Assembly: GCF_020889625.1 (NCBI RefSeq)
Contig: NZ_CP086380.1
Location: 62,001 to 126,000 of the forward strand
Length of the DNA: 64,000 nt
DNA from: Deinococcus radiophilus
Lineage (GTDB): Bacteria; Deinococcota; Deinococci; Deinococcales; Deinococcaceae
Direction of reading: 5' to 3'
The notes under the pieces are model-generated. The model was not told the DNA's origin and did not search any database. It saw only the letters and a list, made by a program, of their open reading frames with translations. The translations under genes were made by a program, and so were the position numbers. Positions 48,943-57,561 of the stretch are shown piece by piece (the stretch's first letter is position 1; each line of letters starts with the position of its first letter).

Positions 48943-49476
48943 TTAGCTCCGCAGCAGTTCTGCGAAGTCGCTGCCTTCCAGTGGCGGCAGTTCGTCCAGC
49001 GATCCCAGTCCGAATTCCAGCAGGAACTTCTGGGTCGTGCCGTACAGCAGCGGCTGACCCACTGCGTCGCTGCGGCCCGTGACCCGTACCAGTTCACGTT
49101 CTTGCAGGGTGACCAGAGTAGAAGCACTGCCGCCACGCATGGCCTCAATTTCGGCGCGGGTCACGGGCTGCCGGTAAGCAATCACAGCCAGCACTTCCAG
49201 CGCGGCATGACTGAGGGGTGGCAGCGGCGGCGGTGCCAGCAGCGGCGCCAGTTGTGCGCCCAGCTCAGGTGGTACGTACAATCGGTACCCACCGGCCACC
49301 CGCTCCACGGCCAGGCCCAGTTCACCGAAGCGGCGCCCTACCTCACTCATGACCCGGATCACACCGTCTTCACTGAGATGGGTCAGTTCGGTCAGCTCTT
49401 TGAGGCGTACGGGCCGGCCAGCTGCCAGCAGCGCGGCACTGATGAGATGCAGGGGAGTCGGGGCTTCGCTGGACAT
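48943..49476 (-). CDS. scpB: Segregation and condensation protein ScpB
   Basis: A 177-residue winged-helix protein (LISAALLAAGRPVRLKELTE; LSHAALEVLAVIAYRQPVTR; GQPLLYGTTQKFLLEFGLGS). It joins ScpA and SMC in chromosome compaction. scpA is not in the window. Ends 40 bases before the gatA start on the same strand. Confidence 0.94.
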   Translation of the reverse strand: MSSEAPTPLHLISAALLAAGRPVRLKELTELTHLSEDGVIRVMSEVGRRFGELGLAVERVAGGYRLYVPPELGAQLAPLLAPPPLPPLSHAALEVLAVIAYRQPVTRAEIEAMRGGSASTLVTLQERELVRVTGRSDAVGQPLLYGTTQKFLLEFGLGSLDELPPLEGSDFAELLRS

Positions 49477-49526
49477 GTCGGCCCATCATCATAGCCGCTG
49501 ACCAATCGGCCCCTGCGCTGAAGAAG

Positions 49527-50138
49527 TTAGAGACCGGCTCCAACAATCTTCAGTTCCTCCAGGCCATGGCCCTGCAAGTGTTCGCGTAAGGCCTCTGCCC
49601 TCAGCGGCCCAGCCCGCAGCACTTCCAGCTGACCTGGTTGCACCCGCAGCACGGTACTGGCCTGTCCGCTGGGAGCATGACCCCCGTCAGGCACGACATA
49701 GTCGGCCAGCCCCAGGGCTCTCGCCTCAGCTTCGGTCCGGGCGGTTGGCTCGCCGCTGCGGTTCAGACTGCTGGTGATGAGCCGTCCGCCATTCGCCTGT
49801 AGCAGGGCCTGGGCAGCAGGATGCGCTGGAACCCTGAGCCCCACCCAGCCATCAGGCGCCAGCTTAGTGGGTACGTCTGCTGCAGCCTGCACCACCAGTG
49901 TCAGTGGACCAGGCCACAGCTCTGATAATTGGCGCAGCAGCTCCGGCTCGGCAGCCCAGGCCAGTGCCAGTTCCGCTGAGGCGCAGGACACCTGAAAAGC
50001 ATGACCCTCAGCGCGTCCTTTGATTCGCCGTAGGGTATTCCACCCAGCCAGGGTGGCTGGCGCGGCCAAACCCCAGACTGTTTCAGTGGGAAAGGCGGCA
50101 GTTTTATCTGGTCCCAGGATGGGAGGAGGGATAATCAT
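49527..50138 (-). CDS. Sua5/YrdC-family threonylcarbamoyl-AMP synthase
   Basis: A 203-residue protein that makes threonylcarbamoyl-AMP for the t6A tRNA modification. KTAAFPTETVWGLAAPA, KGRAEGHAFQVSCASAELA, WPGPLTLVV and VGLRVPAHPAAQALL are typical. ATG 50138 is preferred over 50159 because GGGGTGAT stands 6 bases upstream. TsaB of the same pathway is at 36717-37277. Confidence 0.9.
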   Translation of the reverse strand: MIIPPPILGPDKTAAFPTETVWGLAAPATLAGWNTLRRIKGRAEGHAFQVSCASAELALAWAAEPELLRQLSELWPGPLTLVVQAAADVPTKLAPDGWVGLRVPAHPAAQALLQANGGRLITSSLNRSGEPTARTEAEARALGLADYVVPDGGHAPSGQASTVLRVQPGQLEVLRAGPLRAEALREHLQGHGLEELKIVGAGL

Positions 50139-50614
50139 TCGGGTATCACCCCCATACATGAGCGGGCAGTGAAGTGGACAAAGACAAGCACACCCGACAT
50201 TGTAAGGTTCCCGAAGCTGAGAGTTTTCTATACTTTTGTTATGGGTGTATTTCAGTACAGGGTCCGCGACGGCTCAGGCAAGATTCTGACGTCACAGATG
50301 GAGGCAGACAATATTGCGCAGGTGCGTGAGGCGCTGCGGTCACGCAAGCTTTTTATTCTCGACATCAAAGAGCCTGCAACTGGCCTAAATGCCGATATCA
50401 ACATTCCAGGCTTGCAGCGCCCACCAGATCTGAAGACGGTGGCGCTGTTTAGCCGTCAGATGGCGACCCTGATCAATGCTGGTGTACCGCTGGTGCAATC
50501 ACTGAACATCATGCAAAAGCAGATTGAACACAAGGCCTTTCAGGAGATGGTCCGTAAAATCCGAATTGATGTTGAAGGTGGTTTGCCACTCAGCGAGTCA
50601 ATGGCCAAGCACCC

Positions 50615-50619
50615 TAAGG
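50615..50619 (+). repeat. Target site duplication, left copy
   Basis: TAAGG, repeated at 51769-51773 on the other side of the insertion sequence. Removing one copy and the element restores the pilC frame (HPKAFNR). Confidence 0.85.
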
Positions 50620-50635
50620 CTCATAACTTGCACCT
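50620..50635 (+). repeat. Left inverted repeat of the IS
   Basis: CTCATAACTTGCACCT, perfect match over 16 bases to the reverse complement of the right end. Beyond base 16 the two ends remain similar but with a short indel (TGCATAG against GTATAG). Confidence 0.9.
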
Positions 50636-51707
50636 TGCATAGCTGAGCGAATAGCCGTGCTGGTGCAGGAATTCTTGCTCTTTTTGAAGTTGGTTCAGCA
50701 GGTGGTTGAGCCTGACTTCGGGGAACAAGGTGTAGAGAGCCAAGCGTGCAGCTTCCTTCAAGGTCATGTCCTCTGAGCGGTGCAGTGTGGTCAGGGTGAA
50801 CGCCAGGAAGACCATCAGAATCCAGCGGTCCAGGCCCTGGCAGTTCGCAACGCGAACTGCGCCAACCCAAACTGATGCTTCCCCTCCTTAAAAAGGATTC
50901 CAGCGCCCAGCGCCGCCTACCTTCGGCCAGGATGTCATCCCCCTCCAGCAGCTCGGACGACACCGCGAAGAATTCGCGGTCCCCACGGTCGATCCTCCCC
51001 AGAGACAGCGTTTCCAGTGGCCAATTGGCGAGGTTGACATACCCTCCGTGCGGACAATCCGCCACCGTCACCCGCCCAGGATGATCCGTGCGTCGGTTGC
51101 TCCGCACACCCACCACAAACTCGAAACCTAGACGCTGCACACCGTCCAGAAAGACAGCGGATTCGAATCCGCTGTCCGCCAGTACGCAGACCTGAAAGCG
51201 TTTCCCCACGAATTCTGGCACCTCTTCCAGCAAGTCGAGGGCCAGCGTGACCGGGGTGCTGGTGTGCTTGCCCTGGTAAACCCGGTAAGAAATGGGGAAT
51301 TTCAGTTCCCCATATTCGGCGAACAAGACCACCAGATGGATGCCGTGCCTGCCGTTGTAGACGCTGACATAGGGCAGCTGAGTTCCCACCTTTTCCACCG
51401 TGGTCAAGTCCACGCTGAGACGCAGACGAGGTCTGCGTTTGTGGCGGGCTGCATCCAGCAGGATGCGCCACTGGAAATCCTGCATCTCTTCCCAGCAACG
51501 GTCTGAATCCCAGTCATAGATGTTGAAGAAACGGCTCAGTGCGCTGGGACTGACTCCCTCAGCCTGGCTGAACTTGGTCTTCTGGCCTGGACTGTGGAAG
51601 AGGTGCAGCGAAGCTTGCAAGCTTCGCTGCTGGTACAGCGTCTCTGGAATCCCCAGAACCTGCTGTGCGAGAATACGGGCGCGCTCCCCTGAAACCTGTT
51701 TGTTCAC
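50621..51707 (-). pseudogene. IS4-like DDE transposase, two frameshifts
   Basis: Begins at GTG 51707 ([16 protein letters not shown]). DDE residues: [12 protein letters not shown] (first Asp), [14 protein letters not shown] (second Asp), RRRWALESF followed by [10 protein letters not shown] in another frame (Glu). One base is missing in the A-run at 50890-50894 and one in the GG of AGGCCC near 50833. Correcting both gives 1089 bases, 362 residues, ending LSYARCKL. Two unrelated sites argue against a single programmed frameshift; multi-copy assembly error or decay is likelier. Confidence 0.8.
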
Positions 51708-51752
51708 ACTTCCAGAATTTCAGCTCTGGGAGCGCTTTCTGTCTACCTATAC

Positions 51753-51768
51753 AGGTGCAAGTTATGAG
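51753..51768 (-). repeat. Right inverted repeat of the IS
   Basis: AGGTGCAAGTTATGAG, the reverse complement of the left repeat. Its last bases create an in-frame ATG (51764) for the downstream pilC fragment. Confidence 0.9.
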
Positions 51769-52612
51769 TAAGGCCTTCAATCGCCTCTACCTGAACCTGG
51801 TCCGTGCCGGGGAAACTTCCGGTACGCTGGAATTGATCCTGGACCGTATCGCTGAGTTTCAGGAAAAAGATTTGGCCTTGCGCGGCAAGGTGAAAAAGGC
51901 ACTCACTTATCCCACCATCGTGCTGGTGTTTGCCCTGCTGATCACCTGGGGACTGATCCGCTTCGTGGTTCCAACTTTCGGGGACATCCTGACCTCCATG
52001 AACGCCGAACTGCCGATCATCACTCGCCTGCTTATGGCCATGTCGGACTTTTTGCAGAGCTATACCTGGGTCATTGTGCTGATTCTGGGCATCCTGTACG
52101 CCGCCTACCGTTGGTACTACGGAACCCCGCAGGGACGACGAGTCATTGACCAGATCAAGCTCAAGATGCCACTGCTGGGGCCGCTGACCCGCAAGGGAGC
52201 CATCGCGTCCTTTAGCCGGACGCTGGGCCTGCTGCTCAGCAGCGGTGTAAACATCATCGAATCGCTGGATATCACCAAAGGCACGGCCAACAACGCCATT
52301 GTCGAAGAGGCCATCGAAAACGGTAAAAACGTGGTGACGGTTGGTGAACCGCTGAGTGGCAGCCTGGCCGCCAGTCCAGTGTTCCCGCCGATGGTCACCA
52401 GCATGGTCGCCATCGGGGAGGAAACCGGCGCACTGGACGACATGCTCGAAAAAGTGGCCGACTTTTATGACCGCGAAGTCGAAGAAGCTGTGGACAGTCT
52501 CACGGCCGCCATCGAGCCGATCATGATCGTCGCGCTGGGGGGCATCGTGCTGTTTATCGTACTGGGGATGTTCACCCCGATGTTCTCGATCATCAACACC
52601 CTGAGTGCCTGA
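51764..52612 (+). pseudogene. pilC: PilC/PulF, 3' part after the IS
   Basis: About 282 residues of the second half (MSKAFNRLYLNLVRAGETSG to IINTLSA): the end of the first T2SSF domain, two membrane helices (IVLVFALLITWGLIRFVVPT; VIVLILGILYAAYRWYYGT), the second T2SSF domain (FSRTLGLLLSSGVNIIESLD; MVAIGEETGALDDMLEKVAD) and the C-terminal helix (GGIVLFIVLGMFTPMFSIIN). The IS end provides an ATG in frame, so a shortened protein could still be translated, but it would lack the N-terminal cytosolic domain. Confidence 0.9.
51769..51773 (+). repeat. Target site duplication, right copy
   Basis: TAAGG directly repeating 50615-50619. Confidence 0.85.
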
Positions 52613-52646
52613 GCTTTAGCCTCAAAGTGCTGGAGACACAGTTAGG

Positions 52647-52680
52647 AGCGGGAGTCAGTCGTGGCTCTCGCTTCTTTTTT
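52647..52680 (+). terminator. Terminator after pilC
   Basis: AGCGGGAG pairs with CTCTCGCT (one G-U) around a loop of about ten bases, followed by TCTTTTTT. Confidence 0.75.
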
Positions 52681-52865
52681 CTGCTGCCAGATGGGTGTTG
52701 CTCTGGGGGAGGCTTTACCGCCTCACCCCAGGCCATTTCATCTTTCTTACTTTTTGCTCTAAACCTTCACAGATTGCACTAGGATGGAGTCAGCACTGAG
52801 CAGACTGGCCTGACCAGATCGTTGCCAGTCAGCCGGAGTCCTTATGCCCTTTTTGCCCAATAAAC

Positions 52866-54008
52866 TTGCTTTTGCTGCTTGGTCGAACACCCCTGACTTG
52901 GCTGCTGTCTGGAGAAGGTTTGTTTAGGCGAGCCGCCGGTCACAGCGGTTCTGCGGAGGTGCGGGCTTTTGGGCTGACGGATACTGGTAAGCGTCGGCGG
53001 GGGCATCCCAACCAGGACCGGATTTTGCAAGCGGATTTGCTGCAGGGCCAGGTCTTTGCAGTGGCCGACGGGATGGGCGGGCATGTGGCCGGTGACCTGG
53101 CAGCGCGGCTGGCCCTGGACACTTATCTAGAGCGGCTGGAGCAGGGCCGTGAACCACTGGACCAGCGCACCATTCACGCTGCTGAAGCGGCCAACCGAGC
53201 CGTCGTAGAGCGCGCCGTCGGTGAGCTCCTCGGGATGGGGACCACCTTACTGAGCGCCGTCATCGTGCCTGGCGCTGTCTACCTGACCCATGTCGGTGAC
53301 TCGCGGGCCTATTTGCTGCGTCAATCACGGCTGTACCGCCTGACCGATGATCATTCCTGGGTATCGGACCAGTTACGGGCAGGCGAACTCAGCGCCGAAG
53401 AGGCCCAGGCCCACCGCTGGCGCAATGTGGTCAGCAATGCGCTGGGCGGCGAGGCTACTTTGCGTCTGGAATTGTTGGGGCTGGAACTGCAGCAGGGGGA
53501 CCGTCTGCTGCTGTGTACCGATGGTCTCTATGGTCCGGTGAGTGATGAGAAGCTCCTGGCGCTGCTGGAACTTCCCCGCTCGCCTGAGCGAGTGGCCCAG
53601 ACCCTGATTGCTCAGGCCAATCAGGCGGGTGGTCCCGACAATATTTCGGCGGTCGTGATTGACGTGGTGCAGCCGGGTGGGCGTCCCCCCGCACACTTGC
53701 CAGGGCGCAAAGTTCAGGGCCCGGTCCCGGCACAGCAGCTGCTAAGCGAGTTGCGCCAGGGTCAGCCGGCCAACTATCTCATGTTGGGCATGGTCTATCT
53801 GATTTTTTTGACCCTGGCCCTGATGCCGGCTCACCGGGCCGTGGTGGCACTGATTGGACTGGTCCTGCTTGCCATGATGCTCAATTACAGTCGGCGCCTG
53901 GCCAGGTCTGCGCTGGTCGCTCCGATTCTGCGCCCCGAAGCCTGCACTGGATGTGCTGCGGCAAGTAGCGGTCCACCCTGGCGCGGGCAGCAGATTGTGG
54001 ATTTTTAG
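52866..54008 (+). CDS. PP2C-type Ser/Thr phosphatase, membrane-anchored
   Basis: A phosphatase of about 380 residues. Metal-binding motifs of PP2C: RRGHPNQDRIL, VADGMGGHVAGDLAARLAL, GMGTTLLSAVI, THVGDSRAYLLR, LLLCTDGLYG and GGPDNISAVVIDV. Two membrane helices near the C terminus (YLMLGMVYLIFLTLALMPAH; VVALIGLVLLAMMLNYS). Partner kinases are not in the window. Start is unsure: an ATG at 52844 with GGAG 5 bases before it is one base out of frame; removing one C from the run at 52891-52894 would join it to this frame. So a further homopolymer error is possible. Confidence 0.82.
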   Translation: MLLLLGRTPLTWLLSGEGLFRRAAGHSGSAEVRAFGLTDTGKRRRGHPNQDRILQADLLQGQVFAVADGMGGHVAGDLAARLALDTYLERLEQGREPLDQRTIHAAEAANRAVVERAVGELLGMGTTLLSAVIVPGAVYLTHVGDSRAYLLRQSRLYRLTDDHSWVSDQLRAGELSAEEAQAHRWRNVVSNALGGEATLRLELLGLELQQGDRLLLCTDGLYGPVSDEKLLALLELPRSPERVAQTLIAQANQAGGPDNISAVVIDVVQPGGRPPAHLPGRKVQGPVPAQQLLSELRQGQPANYLMLGMVYLIFLTLALMPAHRAVVALIGLVLLAMMLNYSRRLARSALVAPILRPEACTGCAAASSGPPWRGQQIVDF

Positions 54009-54121
54009 AGCATTTGTCCCCAGTGCAGACTTGATGCGGAACCTCAGGCCAAACCTGTAGCGATCTAGATTCGCGTGCACTCTGAGGGCTTGGCAATGAG
54101 CGGCTGGATATAGTGGAGGCC

Positions 54122-54499
54122 ATGAAACAGGAAGTCAAGACGGATCAGGCACCGGCAGCGATCGGGGCATACAGCCAAGCTGTGGTGATGGGCAATCTGG
54201 TGATGACCAGCGGCCAGATCGCACTGAATGCACAGGGCGAGTGGGTAGGCGGTGACGCCCGTGCCCAGACCAAACAGGTGATGGAGAACCTGGGCGCCGT
54301 GCTGCGGGCTGCCGGAACCGATTACGACCGTGTGGTCAAAACCACCATTTTCGTGGCCAACATGGATGACTTTGCGGAGATCAACGAAGTGTATTCCGGC
54401 TACTTTGAGCGTCCCTATCCCTCGCGCTCATTGGTGCAGGTGGCCCGCTTGCCCAAAGACGCCCTGGTCGAGATTGAGGCTGTGGCCGAGCTGCACTGA
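54122..54499 (+). CDS. ridA: RidA-family imine/enamine deaminase
   Basis: A 125-residue YjgF/YER057c/UK114 protein (TDQAPAAIGAYSQAVVMGNL; TSGQIALNAQGEWVGGD; VVKTTIFVANMDDFAEINEV; PSRSLVQVARLPKDALVEIE) with the catalytic Arg in the last block. It removes reactive 2-aminoacrylate made by PLP enzymes. TATAGT (54109-54114) is exactly 7 bases before ATG 54122, favouring this start over GTG 54113. Confidence 0.95.
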   Translation: MKQEVKTDQAPAAIGAYSQAVVMGNLVMTSGQIALNAQGEWVGGDARAQTKQVMENLGAVLRAAGTDYDRVVKTTIFVANMDDFAEINEVYSGYFERPYPSRSLVQVARLPKDALVEIEAVAELH

Positions 54500-54507
54500 C
54501 CTTGATT

Positions 54508-54993
54508 TCAGCCAAGAAGAGCCTCTTGGGACGTTTGTGGCAGTGCCGACCCAGCTGATCGGCGATGTGGCGAGATTTGCTGTGGGAGTCTGCCCGCTCT
54601 CCAATGCCCCAACCAGACCGAGGGCAAAGCGGCCAGTGGCCAGAGCGGCAGGATGTACAGGGCCGCCGTCCCGAGCAGCAAAAGGGCCAGCAGTCCGCCG
54701 ACGGGTCCTACGGCATCCGCTCCTATCAAAAGGCTGGGCAGACTGATCAGCAGGCTCAGGATTTGCAAGACGACCAGGATGGTGCACCAGGTGTTGAAGG
54801 GCTCAGCAGCGGGCTTCAACACCTGGGCAGTCTCCTGAAGGCGTGCGGTTGCCTGTGCCAGAAATTGCCGCAGGGCGGTCAGGAGCAGATCAAACCAGAT
54901 CGCATAGACAGCGCCATACACGAGCAGCATGACGCTGATCAGGCCGAGGCCCATGGCCGTATCTAATTGCGCGGTCAGGACTCCGATCAGCAT
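54508..54993 (-). CDS. Membrane protein, unknown function
   Basis: A 161-residue protein with about four hydrophobic helices ([60 protein letters not shown] and a short following one). No family recognised. It is convergent with ridA, ending 8 bases from it. The C-terminal 30 residues are hydrophilic and may be poorly supported. Confidence 0.45.
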   Translation of the reverse strand: MLIGVLTAQLDTAMGLGLISVMLLVYGAVYAIWFDLLLTALRQFLAQATARLQETAQVLKPAAEPFNTWCTILVVLQILSLLISLPSLLIGADAVGPVGGLLALLLLGTAALYILPLWPLAALPSVWLGHWRAGRLPQQISPHRRSAGSALPQTSQEALLG

Positions 54994-55050
54994 GGCCCGG
55001 AGGCTGAGAGTGCCCTGGGCAAAAGTTGAGCAGTGGCTTAATTGTGGACT

Positions 55051-55950
55051 TTAGCCTCGGCGGGTAACGCCATCTGTAGTCATCAGTGGACCGTAGAGCT
55101 CCGGCCTGCGGTCGCGGAAAAAGCCCATGCCAGCACGGAACTTCCGGGCCTCGGCCAGATCCAGGGTCTGCATCAGGAAACCCTCTTCCGCCTCATCCAG
55201 CTCGCCCACGATGGCTCCGGTGTAATCCGCGACAAATGAGTGGCCGTAATAGGTCTGTTCGGTGCCTTCCACGACTTCGGTGCCCACTCGGTTGCATGAC
55301 CCTACATAGGTACTGTTGCTCACCGCGTGGCCCTGCATGGCCCGCTGCCACATGTGATGACTGTTGGGGCTTTCCACCTCGGCGGGTTCGGTCCCGATAG
55401 CGGTGGGATACAGCAAAAAGTCAGCGCCCAGCAGCATCATGGCGCGGGCCGTTTCGGGGTACCACTGGTCCCAGCAGATGCCCACACCTACGCGCCCAAA
55501 GCGGGTGTCCCAGACTTTGAAGCCGGTGTCGCCAGGGTTGAAGTAGTACTTCTCCTCGTAGCCAGGGCCGTCGGGGATGTGAGTCTTGCGGTAATTGCCC
55601 AGTACCTCGCCGTCCGCGTCAATACACACCAGCGAGTTGTAGTAGGCCTGACCGGCTGCCTCGAAGTAACTGAGCGGCAGGACCACTCCTAGTTCTCTGG
55701 CGAGCGCCTGAAAGCGGGGAATAAAAGGGTGGCCTTCAACCGGATGGGCCAGCCCGAAGTAGTCCTCACGCTCGGCCTGGCAGAAATACAGGTTCTCGAA
55801 CAGCTCGGGCAGCAAGATCACCTGCGCCCCGGCCTGAGCCGCGTCACGCACATGGCCCTCAGCGCGGGTCAGGTTATCTTCCATCTGATCGGTCATGTGC
55901 ATCTGAATCACAGCCAGCTGTACGGTGTCGGGAGTGCCTTGGCGGGTCAT
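55051..55950 (-). CDS. aguB: N-carbamoylputrescine amidase
   Basis: A 299-residue nitrilase-type enzyme splitting N-carbamoylputrescine to putrescine, CO2 and ammonia in the agmatine route. Catalytic triad Glu49 (ILLPELFENLYF), Lys122 (YRKTHIPDGPG) and Cys159 (GICWDQWYPE). HIPDGPGYEEKYYFNPGD is typical for this subfamily. TACAAT (55957-55962, minus strand) lies 6 bases before the ATG. The arginase gene is the next gene upstream, on the same strand. Confidence 0.93.
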   Translation of the reverse strand: MTRQGTPDTVQLAVIQMHMTDQMEDNLTRAEGHVRDAAQAGAQVILLPELFENLYFCQAEREDYFGLAHPVEGHPFIPRFQALARELGVVLPLSYFEAAGQAYYNSLVCIDADGEVLGNYRKTHIPDGPGYEEKYYFNPGDTGFKVWDTRFGRVGVGICWDQWYPETARAMMLLGADFLLYPTAIGTEPAEVESPNSHHMWQRAMQGHAVSNSTYVGSCNRVGTEVVEGTEQTYYGHSFVADYTGAIVGELDEAEEGFLMQTLDLAEARKFRAGMGFFRDRRPELYGPLMTTDGVTRRG

Positions 55951-56122
55951 GGGGCCATTGTAGAGAAATTGGTCCAGCGGGCGGCGTGAGGATCGACCAT
56001 TACGCCCGCAAATGGAGGAGAGCCTTTACCACAGAGCCGCCTTCTATGTTTATCTTTACGTGGCGCAGAAGGTGGAAAGAAGCAGGCGGAAGTGAGAAGC
56101 CTTGCCTCCTTCTGCCTCCTGG

Positions 56123-57022
56123 TTACAGGATCCGCAGGCCCAGCAGGCTGGCAGCCATCGCCACCATCACTTCAGCCGTCTTGTTCTTGTCGTCTAGAAT
56201 GGGGTTGACTTCCACGATGTCCAGGCTGGTCACCCGACCCGACTCGCACAGCAGTTCCATCAGCAGGTGGCCTTCGCGGTAGCTGAGGCCGCCGGGAATG
56301 GGCGTGCCGGTGCCGGGGGTCACGCTGGGGTCCAGGGCGTCGGCGTCGTAGGATACATGCAGGCGGTCCACCCCTGAGAGGTACTCCAGGGCCTCTTCGG
56401 CAATCCGGGTCATGCCCAGCTGATCCACGTCCTTCATGGTGTAGATCTTGATGCCGTGTTCGCGGACCAGCGCCGCTTCTTTGGGGTCCACGCTGCGAAT
56501 GCCGATCATCACGATGTCGCGGGGGTCCAGGCGCCAGTCGCCCGCCAGCGAGGCCAGATCTGCGTCGCCCAGGCCGCACAGCTGCGCCACCGGCATGCCG
56601 TGAATGTTGCCACTGGGGCTGATCTCCGGGGTATTGAAATCGGTGTGGGCATCCACCCAGATCAGGCCCATACGGTGACCCTCGGCACTCCCGCGCAGGG
56701 CGTTGCCGGCCACGGTGCCTATCGCAATCGAGTGGTCCCCGCCGATGGTAATGGGGAATACGCCGTCTGGTAATCCGCGCAGACGCTCTACAGTGGCGCG
56801 GCCAGCCTCCAGGATAGGGTCACGGAAATCCAGGCCACTGCCGGAAAATTTGTCAATGGTTTCGGGCAGGGCCACGGGCACATCCCCCAGGTCCTTCACC
56901 TGATGACCCAGTTCGCACAGACGTTGGCAGAGCTGGGCGTTACGCAGGGCGGAGGGGCCCATGTCTACACCACGCCGCCCTGCCCCCAGGTCCATGGGAA
57001 TACCGAGGATATTGATGTTCAT
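56123..57022 (-). CDS. rocF: Arginase
   Basis: A 299-residue enzyme converting arginine to ornithine and urea. Manganese ligands: His97 (GGDHSIAIGT), Asp124/His126/Asp128 (WVDAHTDFN), and Asp pair in SYDADALDP; SGNIHGMPVAQL is also conserved. TAGGCT (57030-57035, minus strand) is 7 bases before the ATG. It is separated from aguB by 172 bases; both consume arginine-derived compounds. Confidence 0.94.
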   Translation of the reverse strand: MNINILGIPMDLGAGRRGVDMGPSALRNAQLCQRLCELGHQVKDLGDVPVALPETIDKFSGSGLDFRDPILEAGRATVERLRGLPDGVFPITIGGDHSIAIGTVAGNALRGSAEGHRMGLIWVDAHTDFNTPEISPSGNIHGMPVAQLCGLGDADLASLAGDWRLDPRDIVMIGIRSVDPKEAALVREHGIKIYTMKDVDQLGMTRIAEEALEYLSGVDRLHVSYDADALDPSVTPGTGTPIPGGLSYREGHLLMELLCESGRVTSLDIVEVNPILDDKNKTAEVMVAMAASLLGLRIL

Positions 57023-57427
57023 GAGCTTCAGCCTAGCGCGGCCACTGCCCTATACCACGGCTCTGCAACTTTATAGGGGCGGATGTCCTGGGATTGGCGG
57101 CCTGTGCTCTGCTGCCGAACAGCAGATATTGGCCCCTAGCCCCCGAGCTCATACCGCGCTGCTGGATGAAAATACGTAGCGTAGTTTGTTCAAGGTTGCG
57201 TCAGCATCACTTCACAATGCCATGACAGGGGGGTGTCATACTTGTCAAGGTTATGCAAGACCCAATGGTCCAAACTGATGAAGCTGGATCATAAAGCGGT
57301 ATACGCTGCTCCGAATATTCAATTTCCGGAAGAGGGCAGCGCGTATCTGATCCGAGGGAGACGTCCACCTCGCTTCCGGCATGGGAGCCACAAAACGGAC
57401 GTACGAGCGGGCCAAAGTTGGCAGCAG

Positions 57428-57455
57428 ACGGGTTCAAGCCCTGTCACCCGCCCCA
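57428..57455 (+). ncRNA. Orphan tRNA-like T-arm and acceptor 3' strand
   Basis: A 5-bp stem (ACGGG/CCTGT) closing the loop TTCAAGC, which fits the tRNA T-loop consensus including the closing G-C pair; then CACCCGC, C and CCA, as in the 3' end of a tRNA. No D-arm, anticodon arm or matching GCGGGTG 5' strand was found within 250 bases upstream. Either the remnant of a broken tRNA gene (for example an integration site) or the end of an unusual RNA. The terminator 10 bases later suggests that RNA is made here. Confidence 0.4.
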
Positions 57456-57465
57456 AAGAGAAGAA

Positions 57466-57493
57466 GTCCTCAGCGTTCGCTGGGGGCTTTTTC
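57466..57493 (+). terminator. Terminator after the tRNA-like element
   Basis: CCTCAGC (57468-57474) and GCTGGGG (57479-57485) with a GTTC loop, outer G-C pair, then CTTTTTCC. No protein gene lies upstream on this strand, so it probably ends an RNA gene. Confidence 0.7.
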
Positions 57494-57561
57494 CTTGTGC
57501 CTATATGGTGTCACAGGCCCTGACTTTTAGGCGACCCTGCCGAGCCACTATGCTAGGCACC

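Larger units (their letters stand above)
50241..50642 (+). pseudogene. pilC: PilC/PulF type IV pilus protein, 5' part cut by an IS
   Basis: The first 126 residues (MGVFQYRVRDGSGKILTSQM to SMAKHPK) match the N terminus of PilC, the inner-membrane platform of type IV pili and type II secretion. The gene is interrupted at 50619/50620; the frame reads a few residues into the element and stops at 50642. Joined with the 3' part at 51774, the original would encode about 405 residues, the normal length. The protein is probably not made as a whole, so pili and pilus-driven DNA uptake may be impaired unless there is another copy. Confidence 0.9.
50620..51768 (-). mobile_element. IS4-like insertion sequence, 1149 bp
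   Basis: Bounded by 16-bp perfect inverted repeats (CTCATAACTTGCACCT at 50620-50635, its reverse complement at 51753-51768) and a 5-bp target duplication TAAGG. One transposase gene on the minus strand fills it; its stop codon lies in the left repeat. Intact ends and exact duplication indicate a fairly recent insertion. Confidence 0.93.
57023..57561. other. 540-base spacer with a tRNA-like element
   Basis: No protein gene seen. Contents: the leaderless promoter of arginase at the left end; an ATGACA/TGTCAT inverted repeat around six Gs (57222-57239); a TTGTCA at 57242-57247 with AATGGT 16 bases later, a weak promoter candidate; the tRNA-like element at 57428-57455; a terminator at 57466-57493; and the leaderless promoter of the next gene. 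The stretch between about 57270 and 57465 may be a small RNA. Confidence 0.45.

Noticed and set aside
57220..57460. tmRNA gene
   Set aside because: A G-run 230 bases before the T-arm could pair partly with the acceptor, but no tag reading frame or conserved tmRNA 5' domain was found, and the acceptor pairing has a mismatch.
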